A stretch of 64,000 nucleotides of DNA from Shewanella electrodiphila (GCF_023283985.1 NZ_JAKIKU010000005.1:124001-188000), one strand, 5' to 3'. Positions 45,234 to 55,033 are shown, counted from the stretch's first letter. Notes: generated from the sequence alone by a model not told the origin. Translations and numbers: made by a program.

Positions 45234-46079
45234 TTATGCCCAGCGGATGTGTGTCGTGAGTTTGTGGCTTTCACCTGGTGCTAATGACACTTCGTCTTCA
45301 AGCACATTGGCTGCTTCATGACATACCATTGTGAGGTAGTCGTTATTGATAAAGCGGGAGAGTCGCTCGGATTTATCTATCCAAGGGTTCCAAAGCACAG
45401 CTGATTGACTGTTTTCACGACTGACTTCAATAGTGCCATTTGGAGTATGGAGCAACTGAGTACTCGCTAAATCGGTATAGACTCTATCCGTTTCACGAGT
45501 AAAGCTAACTTCATCTGAATCTTGGCTATATGGTCCTTTACCAAATTCGATGTATTTCGCGCCGCTAAAACCTGTAGCCGTTAATTGATGGATATCTTCA
45601 ATGGGGAAGTAAGTATGTAAAGCTTGAGTTAGGTTTACAGGGTAATCGGCATTATTTTTATTAACGATACTCACTGACAGTGTTTCACCTAGAGTGAATA
45701 ACACACTGACTTCAGTATCATGGGGCCAGAACTGTTTGTTGGCTTCGGTAATTTTAAGAGTGAACGTCAAATCAACCAGTTGATCACGCATTTTGACCGA
45801 TGCTAAAGACCAAATGCTGGTTCTAGCAAAACCATGCTGTGGAAACCCTTCGGTTGGACTGGCTCCGAACCAAGGCCAACATACTGGAATGCCTCCGCGG
45901 ATCCCATTACCCGGTTGATAGTCATCAGCATTTGATACCCAGAGTAATGGTGCTTTATCTTTTGGTTGGAAATAATCTATTTGTGCGCCTTGAAGAAAAA
46001 TACTTGCTTGGCACAAGTCAGTATTAACTTCGACATAATCTAAACCGTTTGGGTGTTTTTTAGTGGTAACCGAACCCAT
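45234..46079 (-). CDS. yeaD: D-hexose-6-phosphate mutarotase (YeaD)
   Basis: 281 aa aldose-1-epimerase-type protein. AQIDYFQPKDKAPLLWVS, GGIPVCWPWFGASPTEGFPQ and HGFARTSIW carry the conserved Arg/His, and TQALHTYFPIEDIHQ with the second His follow. It interconverts alpha and beta anomers of hexose 6-phosphates. The start at 46079 gives the standard N-terminus MGSVTTKKHPNGLDYVEV. Confidence 0.92.
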   Translation of the reverse strand: MGSVTTKKHPNGLDYVEVNTDLCQASIFLQGAQIDYFQPKDKAPLLWVSNADDYQPGNGIRGGIPVCWPWFGASPTEGFPQHGFARTSIWSLASVKMRDQLVDLTFTLKITEANKQFWPHDTEVSVLFTLGETLSVSIVNKNNADYPVNLTQALHTYFPIEDIHQLTATGFSGAKYIEFGKGPYSQDSDEVSFTRETDRVYTDLASTQLLHTPNGTIEVSRENSQSAVLWNPWIDKSERLSRFINNDYLTMVCHEAANVLEDEVSLAPGESHKLTTHIRWA

Positions 46080-46210
46080 AATGCGTTTTCCTTATGTGTG
46101 ATAACAGAAAAATTTATTCGCTATTAGCTTACAAATTTTTCATCAATATTTTAAGAGGTTAACTCTTTGTTATTACGGTTTTAGTGTTTGAAAAACGACA
46201 TAAACAAGGG

Positions 46211-46821
46211 TTATTTATGTCGACCAAAGTGCAGTAAGCGGTTATTGGCTGGCATTTCAACGTCATTGATTAAAGTAAAGGATTGTTGTGCAGCCAAAGC
46301 GGTTATCCATTCAATGTCTCTGATCCCGCTCTGAGGGTTATTTTGTTTTAACCATTCATCAAATGACGCATTACTTTCACTACTATATTGGCCTTGATAA
46401 TTAAAAGGTCCATAAATCACTAGCTGTGCTTTAGGTAAAAGAGCGTTGCCGACACCTTGGAAGAAGGCTTCAACCATAGATTTACTCATGATGTGTAAGG
46501 TATTGGCACTAAATACACCATCGAGTTGGGCAGAGATCATTTTTACAGGCCAATCAAGCATGACATCTAAACCAAAGGCTGGTAATAAATTATGAGTTCC
46601 GACTAATTCGATGCGGGCATTTAAATGAGTTAAGTAGCTGTTTTGATCACTCGCTTGCCAAGTTAATTGTGGCAGGTTGGCTGCAAAGTGCACACTATGT
46701 TGGCCTGTACCACTGCCAATTTCTAATACTTGTTGGTTGTGTTGAAAAATGCGTTGTAGCTCAACAAGTATCGGCCCTTTGTTATTCTCACAGGCTTGTG
46801 AAAAGGGTAACTGAGAAACAT
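46211..46821 (-). CDS. DUF938 class I SAM methyltransferase, start disrupted
   Basis: The frame with SAM-binding motif VLEIGSGTGQHSVHFAAN and the following LTWQASDQN, LDVMLDWP and FNYQGQYSSESNASFDEWL is a DUF938 methyltransferase. The first canonical in-frame start is a GTG at 46693, but it lies after motif I. Upstream the frame reads SQLPFSQACENNKGPIL with no ATG, GTG or TTG. An ATG at 46821, four bases after the luxR stop, is in another frame: ATG, TT, then the gene frame. Adding or removing bases at this point would restore it. Either the 5' end is frameshifted or initiation is non-canonical. Confidence 0.7.
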
Positions 46822-46824
46822 GGT

Positions 46825-47487
46825 TTAAGATAAGTCTACCTTTTCCATTTCAAGTTGCTGTAGTGCGATAACGGCTTGGGTGCGGTTTCTTACGCCTAGT
46901 TTACGAAATATGGCCGTCGCATGGGCTTTAATTGTCGCTTCGGACACACCAAAGTCATAGGCGATTTGCTTGTTAAGTAAACCTTCAGCAAACATCTGTA
47001 ATACGCGATACTGTTGTGGCGTTAAGTCTGATAATTTGTTGGCCATCTGACTTGTAGGATCATCATCGACTTCAAGGATTTCTGTCCCTTCTGGTAACCA
47101 GATGTCACCATAAAGCACAGCATCGAGCGCTTGTTTTAAGGTGTCCATAGAGGCTGATTTAGGAATGAAACCAGAGCTACCGTAATGAATCGCACGGCTA
47201 ATAGTCTGAATATCTTCATGGGCAGAAATAACCACCACTGGAATATCTGGGTAATGGCCTCGCAGGTGAATCAAAGTCGAGTAACCGTGAGAACCCGGCA
47301 TTTGAAGATCGAGAAGAATCAAATCAAGATCTGTGGCTTTATCATCAAGAATAGTTTGCAGCGCTTCAGCACTGTCAGCTTCAAACCAATTCGTACCTTG
47401 AAAAGCATTATTCAATGCTTGTCTTAGTGCATTACGAAATAAGGGATGGTCATCAGCAATAATTATATTTAAATTTTGTAGCTTCAT
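46825..47487 (-). CDS. LuxR-family (NarL/FixJ) response regulator
   Basis: 220 aa. The receiver domain (residues 5-120) has ADDHPLFRNALRQAL with the acidic pair and the phospho-acceptor Asp in LDLILLDLQMPGSHGYST. The C-terminal LuxR HTH (about 150-215) includes LTPQQYRVLQMFAEGLLNKQ and ATIKAHATAIFRKLGVRNRT. No histidine kinase is adjacent, so it is an orphan. The methyltransferase ATG follows its stop codon by 3 nt. Confidence 0.93.
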   Translation of the reverse strand: MKLQNLNIIIADDHPLFRNALRQALNNAFQGTNWFEADSAEALQTILDDKATDLDLILLDLQMPGSHGYSTLIHLRGHYPDIPVVVISAHEDIQTISRAIHYGSSGFIPKSASMDTLKQALDAVLYGDIWLPEGTEILEVDDDPTSQMANKLSDLTPQQYRVLQMFAEGLLNKQIAYDFGVSEATIKAHATAIFRKLGVRNRTQAVIALQQLEMEKVDLS

Positions 47488-47807
47488 GGCTTTTTAGTTG
47501 TCTTGGTTGCACGTGAAGGTAATTTTAATGTAACAGATAACTTGGTTATCGATCCACGCTAAAGTGCAAGAGTATAACGAAAACAGTTAAATAATATTAC
47601 GGCTTAGACTTTTGTCTAATAATAAACTTTGAGGTGAAAGTATTGTTCGCTAGAGCAGAAAATACAGGAGTCATGATATGACTCCTGATGTTTAACGATA
47701 AATCTAATTAATGGCAAGTGTAGAAGTATGTTTATAGACTTAAGATTTAATTTCAATATTGTCGTTCAACAGCTCGATGATATCGATGTTGATTCAGTTC
47801 AAAGCGA
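47488..47807. other. intergenic region with a perfect palindrome
   Basis: About 320 bp. The inverted repeat aggagtcatgatatgactcct (47669-47689, nearly perfect) lacks a strong T run. Nothing else to report. Confidence 0.5.
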
Positions 47808-48584
47808 TTAAAGTTGTTTGTTGTATTCGACTCTGAATTCACCTTTACCAAAACGGGTATTTTCATCCCAGTTGGCAAATAAACGTAGGTTTTGTGTCGG
47901 AGTAAATTGATAGCTTACCGCAAACTCATGGGTTAATACGCTATCATCGCCTGAAAAACCACTCGATTTAAAGGCTTCAGAACCTGAAATTGCACCCAAG
48001 AACATTGGGTTATAGTTCAGCCATATTTTGTCGTTAATTTCTATTTTAGAATACATACCAACAACATAAAAACTGCCATGCATGTCGTAACGGTCGGTAA
48101 CTCCAGAACCAGTACTACCATCAAATGGCTCACCAACAGCAATACCAGCACCCGCTAATGGGTAGAGGTTAACTGGCCCCATTTTTGGTAAAGCTTGAAT
48201 AAAGCTATAAGATGCGCTGCCTTGGTTAGAAGCGAAATCCCATTGAGCATCAAATTGAGAACCACGGCCATTAGTCAGATCAACACCAAAGTTTCTAAAA
48301 CGCATAGAGTCAATGGAGTTAGTATCTGATGAACCATTCCAACCGGTTAATTCGCCAGCAAACCCTTTCACTTCAATGATATTCATGCCCATAGTTTCTG
48401 GGTTGTTTGTATCATAGGTTTGACCAAGTTTTAAATTAAGTCCAGCATCAGTAATGCCACCGCCAACTTGGGTGTATACCGCTAATGGATCTGACATATC
48501 TTGTACTTCTTTCTCGATGACTTCTTCGGCATAAGCACTTGAAGTCATAATACTAATGCTGAGTCCAATGAGTAACTTGTTCAT
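47808..48584 (-). CDS. putative outer-membrane beta-barrel protein
   Basis: 258 aa. A signal peptide (MNKLLIGLSISIMTSSAYA) is followed by alternating beta strands rich in aromatic and glycine residues, for example VDLTNGRGSQFDAQWDF, LYPLAGAGIAVGEPFDG and FAVSYQFTPTQNLRLFAN. It ends VEYNKQL. This suggests a small barrel, but no specific family is recognised. It has no close neighbours that suggest a function. Confidence 0.72.
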   Translation of the reverse strand: MNKLLIGLSISIMTSSAYAEEVIEKEVQDMSDPLAVYTQVGGGITDAGLNLKLGQTYDTNNPETMGMNIIEVKGFAGELTGWNGSSDTNSIDSMRFRNFGVDLTNGRGSQFDAQWDFASNQGSASYSFIQALPKMGPVNLYPLAGAGIAVGEPFDGSTGSGVTDRYDMHGSFYVVGMYSKIEINDKIWLNYNPMFLGAISGSEAFKSSGFSGDDSVLTHEFAVSYQFTPTQNLRLFANWDENTRFGKGEFRVEYNKQL

Positions 48585-48724
48585 TAATGGCGCCTATTCT
48601 AGTAAATAATTTAATTATTCCTATGATATAGTCCGCCATAGTTGAACTGAATTGAGCAAAGGTTATTTCGTGTATAACCCTTGGTTCATTATGCTTATTT
48701 GCTAATGTAAATTGATATGGTCAG

Positions 48725-49186
48725 TTAGAGGAGTTCTTTAGCAATGTCTGCTGACTGCCAAACTGGAATAGGGTTTCTGTCTTCATCGACGGCGACAAAA
48801 GTAAATACGCCTCGAATAGCATGTTCTCGTAAATCTTGGTACATATCCTCAACGAATATATTCACTTCAACTTTTAATGAAGTATTACCCACATGAATCA
48901 CTCGCGCGACCAATTCAGCTAAACTGCCAGCGGGAATGGCTTTTTTAAAATCTATTCGATCTGAACTGACCGTCACTAACGCTTTTCGGCAAAAGCGTGT
49001 CGCGGCAATAAATGCGGTCTCATCCATCCATGCTAATGCATCACCACCAAATAATGTGTTGTGATGATTGGTATTTGAAGGAAATATCGCTTTGATGACC
49101 TTTGCTTCAGATTGCTCAATTCGAGCAGTGATATCTTCTGGAAATGATGGGTTATCTTGTGGTGATACGTTACTTGTAAAGGGCAT
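48725..49186 (-). CDS. hotdog-fold acyl-CoA thioesterase
   Basis: 153 aa. The sequence KAIFPSNTNHHNTLFGGDAL followed by AWMDETAFIAATRFCRKALV is the acyl-CoA thioester hydrolase signature, with the catalytic Asp in WMDETA. It resembles the YciA/cytosolic acyl-CoA hydrolase family. An in-frame ATG lies at 49186. It is a monocistronic gene. Confidence 0.9.
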   Translation of the reverse strand: MPFTSNVSPQDNPSFPEDITARIEQSEAKVIKAIFPSNTNHHNTLFGGDALAWMDETAFIAATRFCRKALVTVSSDRIDFKKAIPAGSLAELVARVIHVGNTSLKVEVNIFVEDMYQDLREHAIRGVFTFVAVDEDRNPIPVWQSADIAKELL

Positions 49187-49276
49187 TCAACTACCTAATT
49201 TTATTTTTAGTACTTCTAGTTGGATGGCGGATTATACGGATAACGTCACAAAATAGGTAGTGAAACTCAGCACGCC

Positions 49277-49564
49277 CTAGTCATCACTTAAGGTTAAATG
49301 GGTAAACTTTGCATTTTCAGTAAGTACCTTGATGTGTTTTATATTGTGGATTTCGACGGTGACAGGCTGTTGATTCTTGCTTAATTGGCCTTTAATGACC
49401 TCTACTTTTTCAATTGATTTACAGGCCGAATCGGACTTTTCCCCGCTAAATCCAGTATCAAAAAACACCCCTCCGATAATAGCGTTATCTTTCATGGTCA
49501 ACTCTACGCGATATCGGTAAAGGCAGATTATTTCGATGTAATCGTGTAAGTCACATTTAAGCAT
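49277..49564 (-). CDS. rof: Rho-binding antiterminator (Rof-like)
   Basis: 95 aa. MLKCDLHDYIEIICLYRYRV, then ELTMKDNAIIGGVFFDT, and VEIHNIKHIKVLTENAKF fit the Rof (YaeO) SH3-like fold that binds Rho and blocks termination. GGAG with 5-nt spacing supports the ATG at 49564; a GTG two codons earlier opens the frame. The assignment is from pattern similarity rather than alignment. Confidence 0.72.
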   Translation of the reverse strand: MLKCDLHDYIEIICLYRYRVELTMKDNAIIGGVFFDTGFSGEKSDSACKSIEKVEVIKGQLSKNQQPVTVEIHNIKHIKVLTENAKFTHLTLSDD

Positions 49565-49728
49565 AAACACTCCGAAAGAATTGTCTGGTCGTTGAATTTC
49601 AGTAAAGCTAAATTTAGATGAATATTTAGATTAATATCAGGGGGAGGGAGTGATGAAAATCAATAGTATTAAAATCAACTACAATAAAACAAAGTGCGGC
49701 ATAATTTTTTAAGCTAGTACCTTAACAA

Positions 49729-50322
49729 CTAGTACCTTAATAAAACTGAGCTGGTTTGTTGTTCCTGGTGATCAATGGTCAGAATGTATAATCGATTAAA
49801 CTCAGTTGCTTCCACAATTTCATCTTCTGCAATGCCACCTAATAAACTGACCAGTTCAGGAGTGGTATTACTATGGCCAACAATGAGTATCCGCTGGTGG
49901 TGATTGGCTTTTATTGCTGTTGCAAAGTCAGACAATTTGCGTGGGTTATAGCTAGTAATCGTTAATGACTGAACTGATGCTGTTGGCTTTGCGGTATCTT
50001 GGGTACGATTATAATCTGTGCTGTAAATGGCATCTAAAGGCACTGATTGAAGCAAATTTGATAAGTTTTGCGCGCGTATTTTGCCTTCAGCTGTGAGGAA
50101 AGGGTCATTGCCCGATTCTTTTTCAGCATGTCGAACAAGAAATATCGTTTTGGTTTTAACGTCTGTTAGCTGTTCTGAATTAGTTTTTTTTGTATTGGAT
50201 ATCTCGGCTGCAATTAAACCACTGCTAAACATCAAAATAGCTAAAATAGTGATCAGGCCAAATGTCATCAATAGCCCTGTAAAGTATCTTCGGTTTAATT
50301 GTTTTCTATAGTGACTGTCCAT
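49729..50322 (-). CDS. membrane-anchored SixA-like histidine phosphatase
   Basis: 197 aa. One N-terminal membrane anchor (TGLLMTFGLITILAILMFSS) precedes a histidine-phosphatase domain with IFLVRHAEKESGND (the RHxE catalytic motif), then LDAIYSTDYNRTQDTAKP and ILIVGHSNTTPELVSLLGG with the second His. SixA dephosphorylates ArcB-type Hpt domains; this substrate is unknown. AGGAGG lies 5 nt upstream of the ATG. The SIMPL gene lies just upstream. Confidence 0.88.
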   Translation of the reverse strand: MDSHYRKQLNRRYFTGLLMTFGLITILAILMFSSGLIAAEISNTKKTNSEQLTDVKTKTIFLVRHAEKESGNDPFLTAEGKIRAQNLSNLLQSVPLDAIYSTDYNRTQDTAKPTASVQSLTITSYNPRKLSDFATAIKANHHQRILIVGHSNTTPELVSLLGGIAEDEIVEATEFNRLYILTIDHQEQQTSSVLLRY

Positions 50323-50348
50323 CTTGTCCTCCTATGGTTAGGGTTAAC

Positions 50349-51068
50349 TTAATCAGCAAGGTAGTATTCAATCGTTGATACCACTCTAACGCGTTTGATA
50401 TGTGGATTATTCTTATCGCGATTGCTGATGCTAAATTGACCCTGACTTGCGCGTTTAATTTTTCCTAGTTGGCTATCAGAGTCTTTGGCAAATTTGTCGG
50501 CCACTAAACGTGCATTGCGGGTCGACTGTTCTATCATTTGCGGTTTAACTTCATTTAAACGTGTGAAAATATATTCAATTTGTGCGTCGTAATTGTTTTG
50601 TGAAAAAACGATACCTTTTTTACCTAGTTGGGTTAACTCTGGCATTGCACTTCGTACTTTTTCAATGTCAGTTGAGTACACTGTTATGGTCTGCAATGCG
50701 GTGTAGCGGTATTCTACTGTTTGGTTGCCACCATATTGCTGCGCTAGTTTATCCGTAATAGTAGGCGCGGATTGAGTGACTTCATCAGTTGTGATTTCGT
50801 TACTGATTAGAAATTGATTAATCAATGCTGTCTGACTATCAATTTGCTCATAAAGCGCCTCTAGACCATTGCTAGCAGCAGTAAATTGAATTGGCCAGAT
50901 AACGACATCAGCTGGGTATTCATTTTGAGCAAGCCCCTTAACAGTGACACTTCTATCCAATAACTTGTATTCAATAATCGCCTGTTTCAGTAATAATCCC
51001 ATCACTGATAAACCGACAACTAATAACACACCTAAAATAGCGGCACTGGATTTGTTTGTATTGTTCAA
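50349..51068 (-). CDS. SIMPL domain (DUF541) protein
   Basis: 239 aa. An N-terminal signal anchor (SAAILGVLLVVGLSVMGLLL) precedes a periplasmic domain with RSVTVKGLAQNEYPADVVIW and the SIMPL core YTALQTITVYSTDIEKVR. It ends RVRVVSTIEYYLAD. This matches the SIMPL (signalling molecule interacting with mouse pelle-like) family, YggE-like; bacterial members are tied to oxidative stress and envelope roles. It is upstream of the histidine phosphatase by 26 bp. Confidence 0.88.
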   Translation of the reverse strand: MNNTNKSSAAILGVLLVVGLSVMGLLLKQAIIEYKLLDRSVTVKGLAQNEYPADVVIWPIQFTAASNGLEALYEQIDSQTALINQFLISNEITTDEVTQSAPTITDKLAQQYGGNQTVEYRYTALQTITVYSTDIEKVRSAMPELTQLGKKGIVFSQNNYDAQIEYIFTRLNEVKPQMIEQSTRNARLVADKFAKDSDSQLGKIKRASQGQFSISNRDKNNPHIKRVRVVSTIEYYLAD

Positions 51069-51307
51069 GAGGCGCTCCTTTAATTGGATATTATTTGAAT
51101 ACTATTTTGAATATTATTGCCGAATTGACGATCAAATCATTTAAAAATGAATTCAAAATTAACTGGTTTGTAACAAACATTAGCTAAAGACCATAACGGT
51201 AAGTTGACGTGCTCGTCAACTTTTGAGTTAAATTGATTGTTTTGCAGACAAGTGGCAAGGAGGAATTGGTTACAAGCGCCAAGGGAGTCGTCAGTATTTA
51301 AACACTT

Positions 51308-51340
51308 AAATAAAAAAGGAGGCTATAGCCTCCTTTAATC
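51308..51340 (-). terminator. terminator downstream of the TonB-like gene
   Basis: The stem aaaggaggct / agcctccttt with a short loop, followed on the minus strand by TTTTTTA. Confidence 0.85.
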
Positions 51341-51351
51341 GGTAGTTCAAA

Positions 51352-52431
51352 TTAACCAAAGGTATAATCTAATTGGACCGTTGATTCTGCTTTAACAGGT
51401 TTACCATCAACAAACTTTGGGGCATAACGCCATTCTTTCAGCACTTTGATACTTTCAGTTTCAAAAGCTTTACCACCTTTAGATGTTAATATTTCTGGAT
51501 TGATGACAAAACCTTGTTCATCAACGGTAAAGCTAAGCTGTACCATGCCCTCAGTGCGACGTTTAGCTTTAGATTGCGGAAATTTAGGATTTACACGGTA
51601 AATAGGGGTTTGCTGCTGATCAGGGCTCCAAGGCTTCATGCTGCCGATGGCAATGCAATGTTCAGTGGCTTGCTCTGGCTCATCACGTTGGCTATAAAGT
51701 GACACTAGTTTAGCGTGTGAGGCTAACTCATAAGGATGAGAATATTCGAGGCGTTCATATTGATTGATAACTTCTAATAATTCAGCTTCGGCTTTGTCAT
51801 ATTTTTTATCTGCAAAATATACTGCAGCACTGTCGTATCTCGCGTTTACTAATACGGCAGCATCGTTGGGAAGGTTCTCACTGTAAATTTGTTTCGCTTT
51901 TAAAATATACCGGCGCACAGAGGGCTTGTCGTATTTAGAATTAATCAATTTGGTAAAACTGGCTGACAAGGTATGTGCATAAAGAATTGACTTGTCGCTG
52001 TCTTGCGCTATGTCACGAGCCTCAGATAACAGAGATTTAGCCAGTTTTATATCTTTAGTTTTGTCTGCATAGGTGAGTAAAGGGTCAATAATTTCAATAC
52101 TTTCATCGCCATAGTGGGATTTGTACAAATCAAGTGTCAAATCAAAATAGGGTTGCGACTCACTATCTTGCTTATTTTCTGCTAGTGCAATGGCAAGGTT
52201 AAAGCTTAAGTTTGCCGTATCTATACTGTCTTTGCCGTATAGTTTTTTACCCAGGTCAAATGCTTGTTGTGCTGATAATACCGTTTGTTGTTTATCACCA
52301 GCAGTCACTGCTTGATTATAGGCTTGGTAAGCTTGGGTGAAATCCTGAGAAGAGGCAAAGGTGTATGTCGAGAAACATAAGCATCCTGCTAATAGGCTGA
52401 TACAGGCTAATTGAGAGCCAGACTTAATCAT
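51352..52431 (-). CDS. TPR-containing TonB-like energy transducer
   Basis: 359 aa. A signal peptide is followed by TPR-like helices (about residues 30-260) and a C-terminal TonB domain (about 275-359): PIYRVNPKFPQSKAKRRTEG, VQLSFTVDEQGFVINPEILT and WRYAPKFVDGKPVKAESTVQ. It lacks the proline-rich linker and N-terminal ExbB-binding helix of TonB, so it is more likely a periplasmic TonB-family protein than a full transducer. I chose the ATG at 52431 with AAGGA upstream. Confidence 0.85.
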   Translation of the reverse strand: MIKSGSQLACISLLAGCLCFSTYTFASSQDFTQAYQAYNQAVTAGDKQQTVLSAQQAFDLGKKLYGKDSIDTANLSFNLAIALAENKQDSESQPYFDLTLDLYKSHYGDESIEIIDPLLTYADKTKDIKLAKSLLSEARDIAQDSDKSILYAHTLSASFTKLINSKYDKPSVRRYILKAKQIYSENLPNDAAVLVNARYDSAAVYFADKKYDKAEAELLEVINQYERLEYSHPYELASHAKLVSLYSQRDEPEQATEHCIAIGSMKPWSPDQQQTPIYRVNPKFPQSKAKRRTEGMVQLSFTVDEQGFVINPEILTSKGGKAFETESIKVLKEWRYAPKFVDGKPVKAESTVQLDYTFG

Positions 52432-52638
52432 AACAAATCCTTTTGATATTTCATTTTGTAGTGTAATTTTCAAAGCTTAATCACATCAGCTTTAGATAAC
52501 AACATAATTTACTTAGTCATTTATGTGACCATTTATTTTGGCATTCTGTAATTTATTGCAATTTCGAAGAAGTTAACAATAATTATTGATACTGGAACAA
52601 GCGTGACAGTTAAACGCGTTGTACTTCAAGGAAGAATT

Positions 52639-53880
52639 ATGTCAGTGGTGGGAAACCTATTCTCTGAGTCAATAACCCTCAATGATTCGTTATCTTATTG
52701 GCGAAGAATTATATTCAATCGAATATTTGGTTTATTAGCTATTATTTGCATCCCCGTATACTTCACAAGTGTGTACTTGTGTATTCAATCTGATCTTTTA
52801 TTAATGGCGGTTTTTGACACCATAGTGTATGCCATTTTACTGTTTATTATTTGGGATAATAAACTCAGTGACAGAAGACGATTTTTAATTGGTTGCGGTT
52901 TATCTTACTGTATAGGTGTAGGTTTTTTAATCGCTATTGGCCCAAGCGGAGCAGGCTTCTTTTGGCTGTTTATGTTCCCGCCGTTGACCTGTATTTTACT
53001 TGGTAGTCAGGCCAGTAAGTTTGCCCAAATATTTAATTTTATTTCTCTGATACTTTTGGGTGCGGCATTTTATCTTGATTGGCATATATGGCCAGATATT
53101 GAAGGTTACAGCGTGGTTATTTGGTTGGTAGTGGTGATTAATTTTGTTGCTACCAATGCGATTGTGACAATGTCTACGGCGTTTTTACTGGATAAATTAT
53201 CTAACTCTTTAGAAAGTACATTAACGTCAAGAAGAGCGACAGTGATTGGCTTAGCTAAGTTGGCAGAATACCGAGACAATGAAACAGGTGCGCATTTATT
53301 GAGAATGCAGCAATATGCTTCTATGTTGGCGAAACAAAGATACAGTGAGCGTGATGCCCCTGACGAGTTAACACTCTCATTTATTGAGGAAATAACCCTA
53401 TCATCGGTACTTCATGATATTGGTAAAGTCGGCATTGCGGATGCTATTTTACTTAAACCTGGAAGATTAACACCTGAAGAGTTCGAACAAATTAAAGCGC
53501 ACCCAGTAATAGGCTCGTCTGTTCTTGAAAGTATTACTCGCTACGCGCCAGATTGTAATTTTATCAAGATGGGCAGTGATATAGCTGGAGGACATCATGA
53601 AAAATGGGATGGTAGTGGTTACCCCAAAGGGCTTGCAGGCGATGATATTCCGCTGTCTGCTCGTATTGTGGCGCTAGTTGACGTGTATGATGCGTTAACG
53701 TCCCCACGATGCTATAAAAAACCGTTTAGTCATCAAGATGCTGTTGGGTTAATTCTTGAAGGAAAAGGGAAGCACTTTGATCCGACGTTGGTTGAGAGCT
53801 TTATGACAATTAATCATTTATTTAAAAAATTATCACTCATCTCAATTGAAGAAGGACAGTCATCTGCTCTTTTGGTTTGA
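52639..53880 (+). CDS. HD-GYP cyclic-di-GMP phosphodiesterase, membrane-bound
   Basis: 413 aa. Six or so membrane segments occupy residues ~30-195. The C-terminal HD-GYP domain has the metal motifs HLLRMQQYA, SVLHDIGKVGIADA, GHHEKWDGSGYPKGLAGDDI and LVDVYDALTSPR. It should hydrolyse c-di-GMP. AGGAA supports the ATG at 52639; a GTG 12 codons earlier opens the frame. With the TPR-GGDEF protein at 11665 it gives the window opposing c-di-GMP enzymes, although they are far apart. Confidence 0.92.
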   Translation: MSVVGNLFSESITLNDSLSYWRRIIFNRIFGLLAIICIPVYFTSVYLCIQSDLLLMAVFDTIVYAILLFIIWDNKLSDRRRFLIGCGLSYCIGVGFLIAIGPSGAGFFWLFMFPPLTCILLGSQASKFAQIFNFISLILLGAAFYLDWHIWPDIEGYSVVIWLVVVINFVATNAIVTMSTAFLLDKLSNSLESTLTSRRATVIGLAKLAEYRDNETGAHLLRMQQYASMLAKQRYSERDAPDELTLSFIEEITLSSVLHDIGKVGIADAILLKPGRLTPEEFEQIKAHPVIGSSVLESITRYAPDCNFIKMGSDIAGGHHEKWDGSGYPKGLAGDDIPLSARIVALVDVYDALTSPRCYKKPFSHQDAVGLILEGKGKHFDPTLVESFMTINHLFKKLSLISIEEGQSSALLV

Positions 53881-53920
53881 ATGAATGGTAGGTCATGGTT
53901 AACGAGTAATACAAAAAGAA

Positions 53921-53952
53921 AAGCCAATCATCACTGATTGGCTTTTTTGACA
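53921..53952. terminator. bidirectional terminator between the HD-GYP and aroH genes
   Basis: The arms aaaagccaatca and tgattggctttt with a short loop lie between converging genes. Confidence 0.9.
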
Positions 53953-53968
53953 TTACGTAATCGAAAAA

Positions 53969-55033
53969 TTACTTGTTAAGTAGTGCTTTACGGTCTTTTG
54001 ACGCTTGCGCTAAGTCACGTAATAATTTTTCAGAATCTTCCCAATGCAAACATGCATCAGTAATGCTTTGGCCGTAGGTTAAAGGCTGATCTTCAACAAC
54101 TTTTTGATTGCCTTCAATCATAAAGCTTTCAGCCATGATACCAGCAACTGCAGTACTACCACTGCGCATTTGTTCCATGATGCTATCAGCAACATTTAAC
54201 TGATTCTTATGTTTCTTCTCGCTATTACCATGGCTAAAATCAACGACGATACGTTGAGTGACACCAACAGTTTCTAGCTGTGAACGGACGATTTCTACAT
54301 CTTCCGCTGAGTAGTTTGGTTTTTTACCGCCACGTAAAATGATATGACCATAAGGGTTACCATGAGTGCGGTAAACAGCCATTGCACCATCTTTATCTGG
54401 TGAGTAGAAAATATGTGGAACTTGCGCTGCACGAACTGCATCAACAGCAATGTTGATGTTGCCATCTGTGCCGTTTTTAAAGCCAACAGGGCACGATAAT
54501 GCTGAGGCCATTTCACGGTGAATTTGGCTTTCAGTGGTACGTGCACCGATTGCGCCCCAAGTGATGAGATCGGCAATGTACTGACCATTGACCATATCTA
54601 AAAACTCAGTGGCAATTGGTAATTTAAGTTCAGTGATTTGTTGTAATAAATGACGCGCCATTCTTAAGCCTTTATTTGGGCTAAAGCTACCGTCTAAGTC
54701 AGGATCTGAAATTAAGCCTTTCCAGCCTACGATAGTGCGTGGTTTTTCAAAGTAAACACGCATAACGATACACAAATCGTCTTTAAGTTCGTGATGAAGT
54801 GCTGCTAAACGTTGAGCATAATCTAAAGCCGCTTCAGTATCGTGAATTGAACAAGGGCCGATGATAACCAGTAATCGTTGATCTTCGCCTGCAATAATGG
54901 CTTCAACTTCACGACGTTGCTCAACTAAGTAGTCAGCAGCATCTTGGGTTAATGGATATTCAGATGCGAGTTGCGCAGGTGAAATTACCTTACATAAAAG
55001 GGAGGTACGTAGTTCGTCAGTTTTAATTGTCAT
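53969..55033 (-). CDS. aroH: 3-deoxy-7-phosphoheptulonate (DAHP) synthase, AroH-like
   Basis: 354 aa class I DAHP synthase, the first step of the shikimate pathway. RLLVIIGPCSIHD, VMRVYFEKPRTIVGWKGLI, IGARTTESQIHREMASALS and KNGTDGNINIAVDAVRAAQ carry the active site. By eye it is closest to E. coli AroH (start TDELRT, ATEFLDMV, GIMAESF), the Trp-sensitive isozyme, but feedback specificity is not proved. I see no convincing trp operator upstream. It is followed (converging) by the HD-GYP gene's terminator. Confidence 0.92.
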   Translation of the reverse strand: MTIKTDELRTSLLCKVISPAQLASEYPLTQDAADYLVEQRREVEAIIAGEDQRLLVIIGPCSIHDTEAALDYAQRLAALHHELKDDLCIVMRVYFEKPRTIVGWKGLISDPDLDGSFSPNKGLRMARHLLQQITELKLPIATEFLDMVNGQYIADLITWGAIGARTTESQIHREMASALSCPVGFKNGTDGNINIAVDAVRAAQVPHIFYSPDKDGAMAVYRTHGNPYGHIILRGGKKPNYSAEDVEIVRSQLETVGVTQRIVVDFSHGNSEKKHKNQLNVADSIMEQMRSGSTAVAGIMAESFMIEGNQKVVEDQPLTYGQSITDACLHWEDSEKLLRDLAQASKDRKALLNK

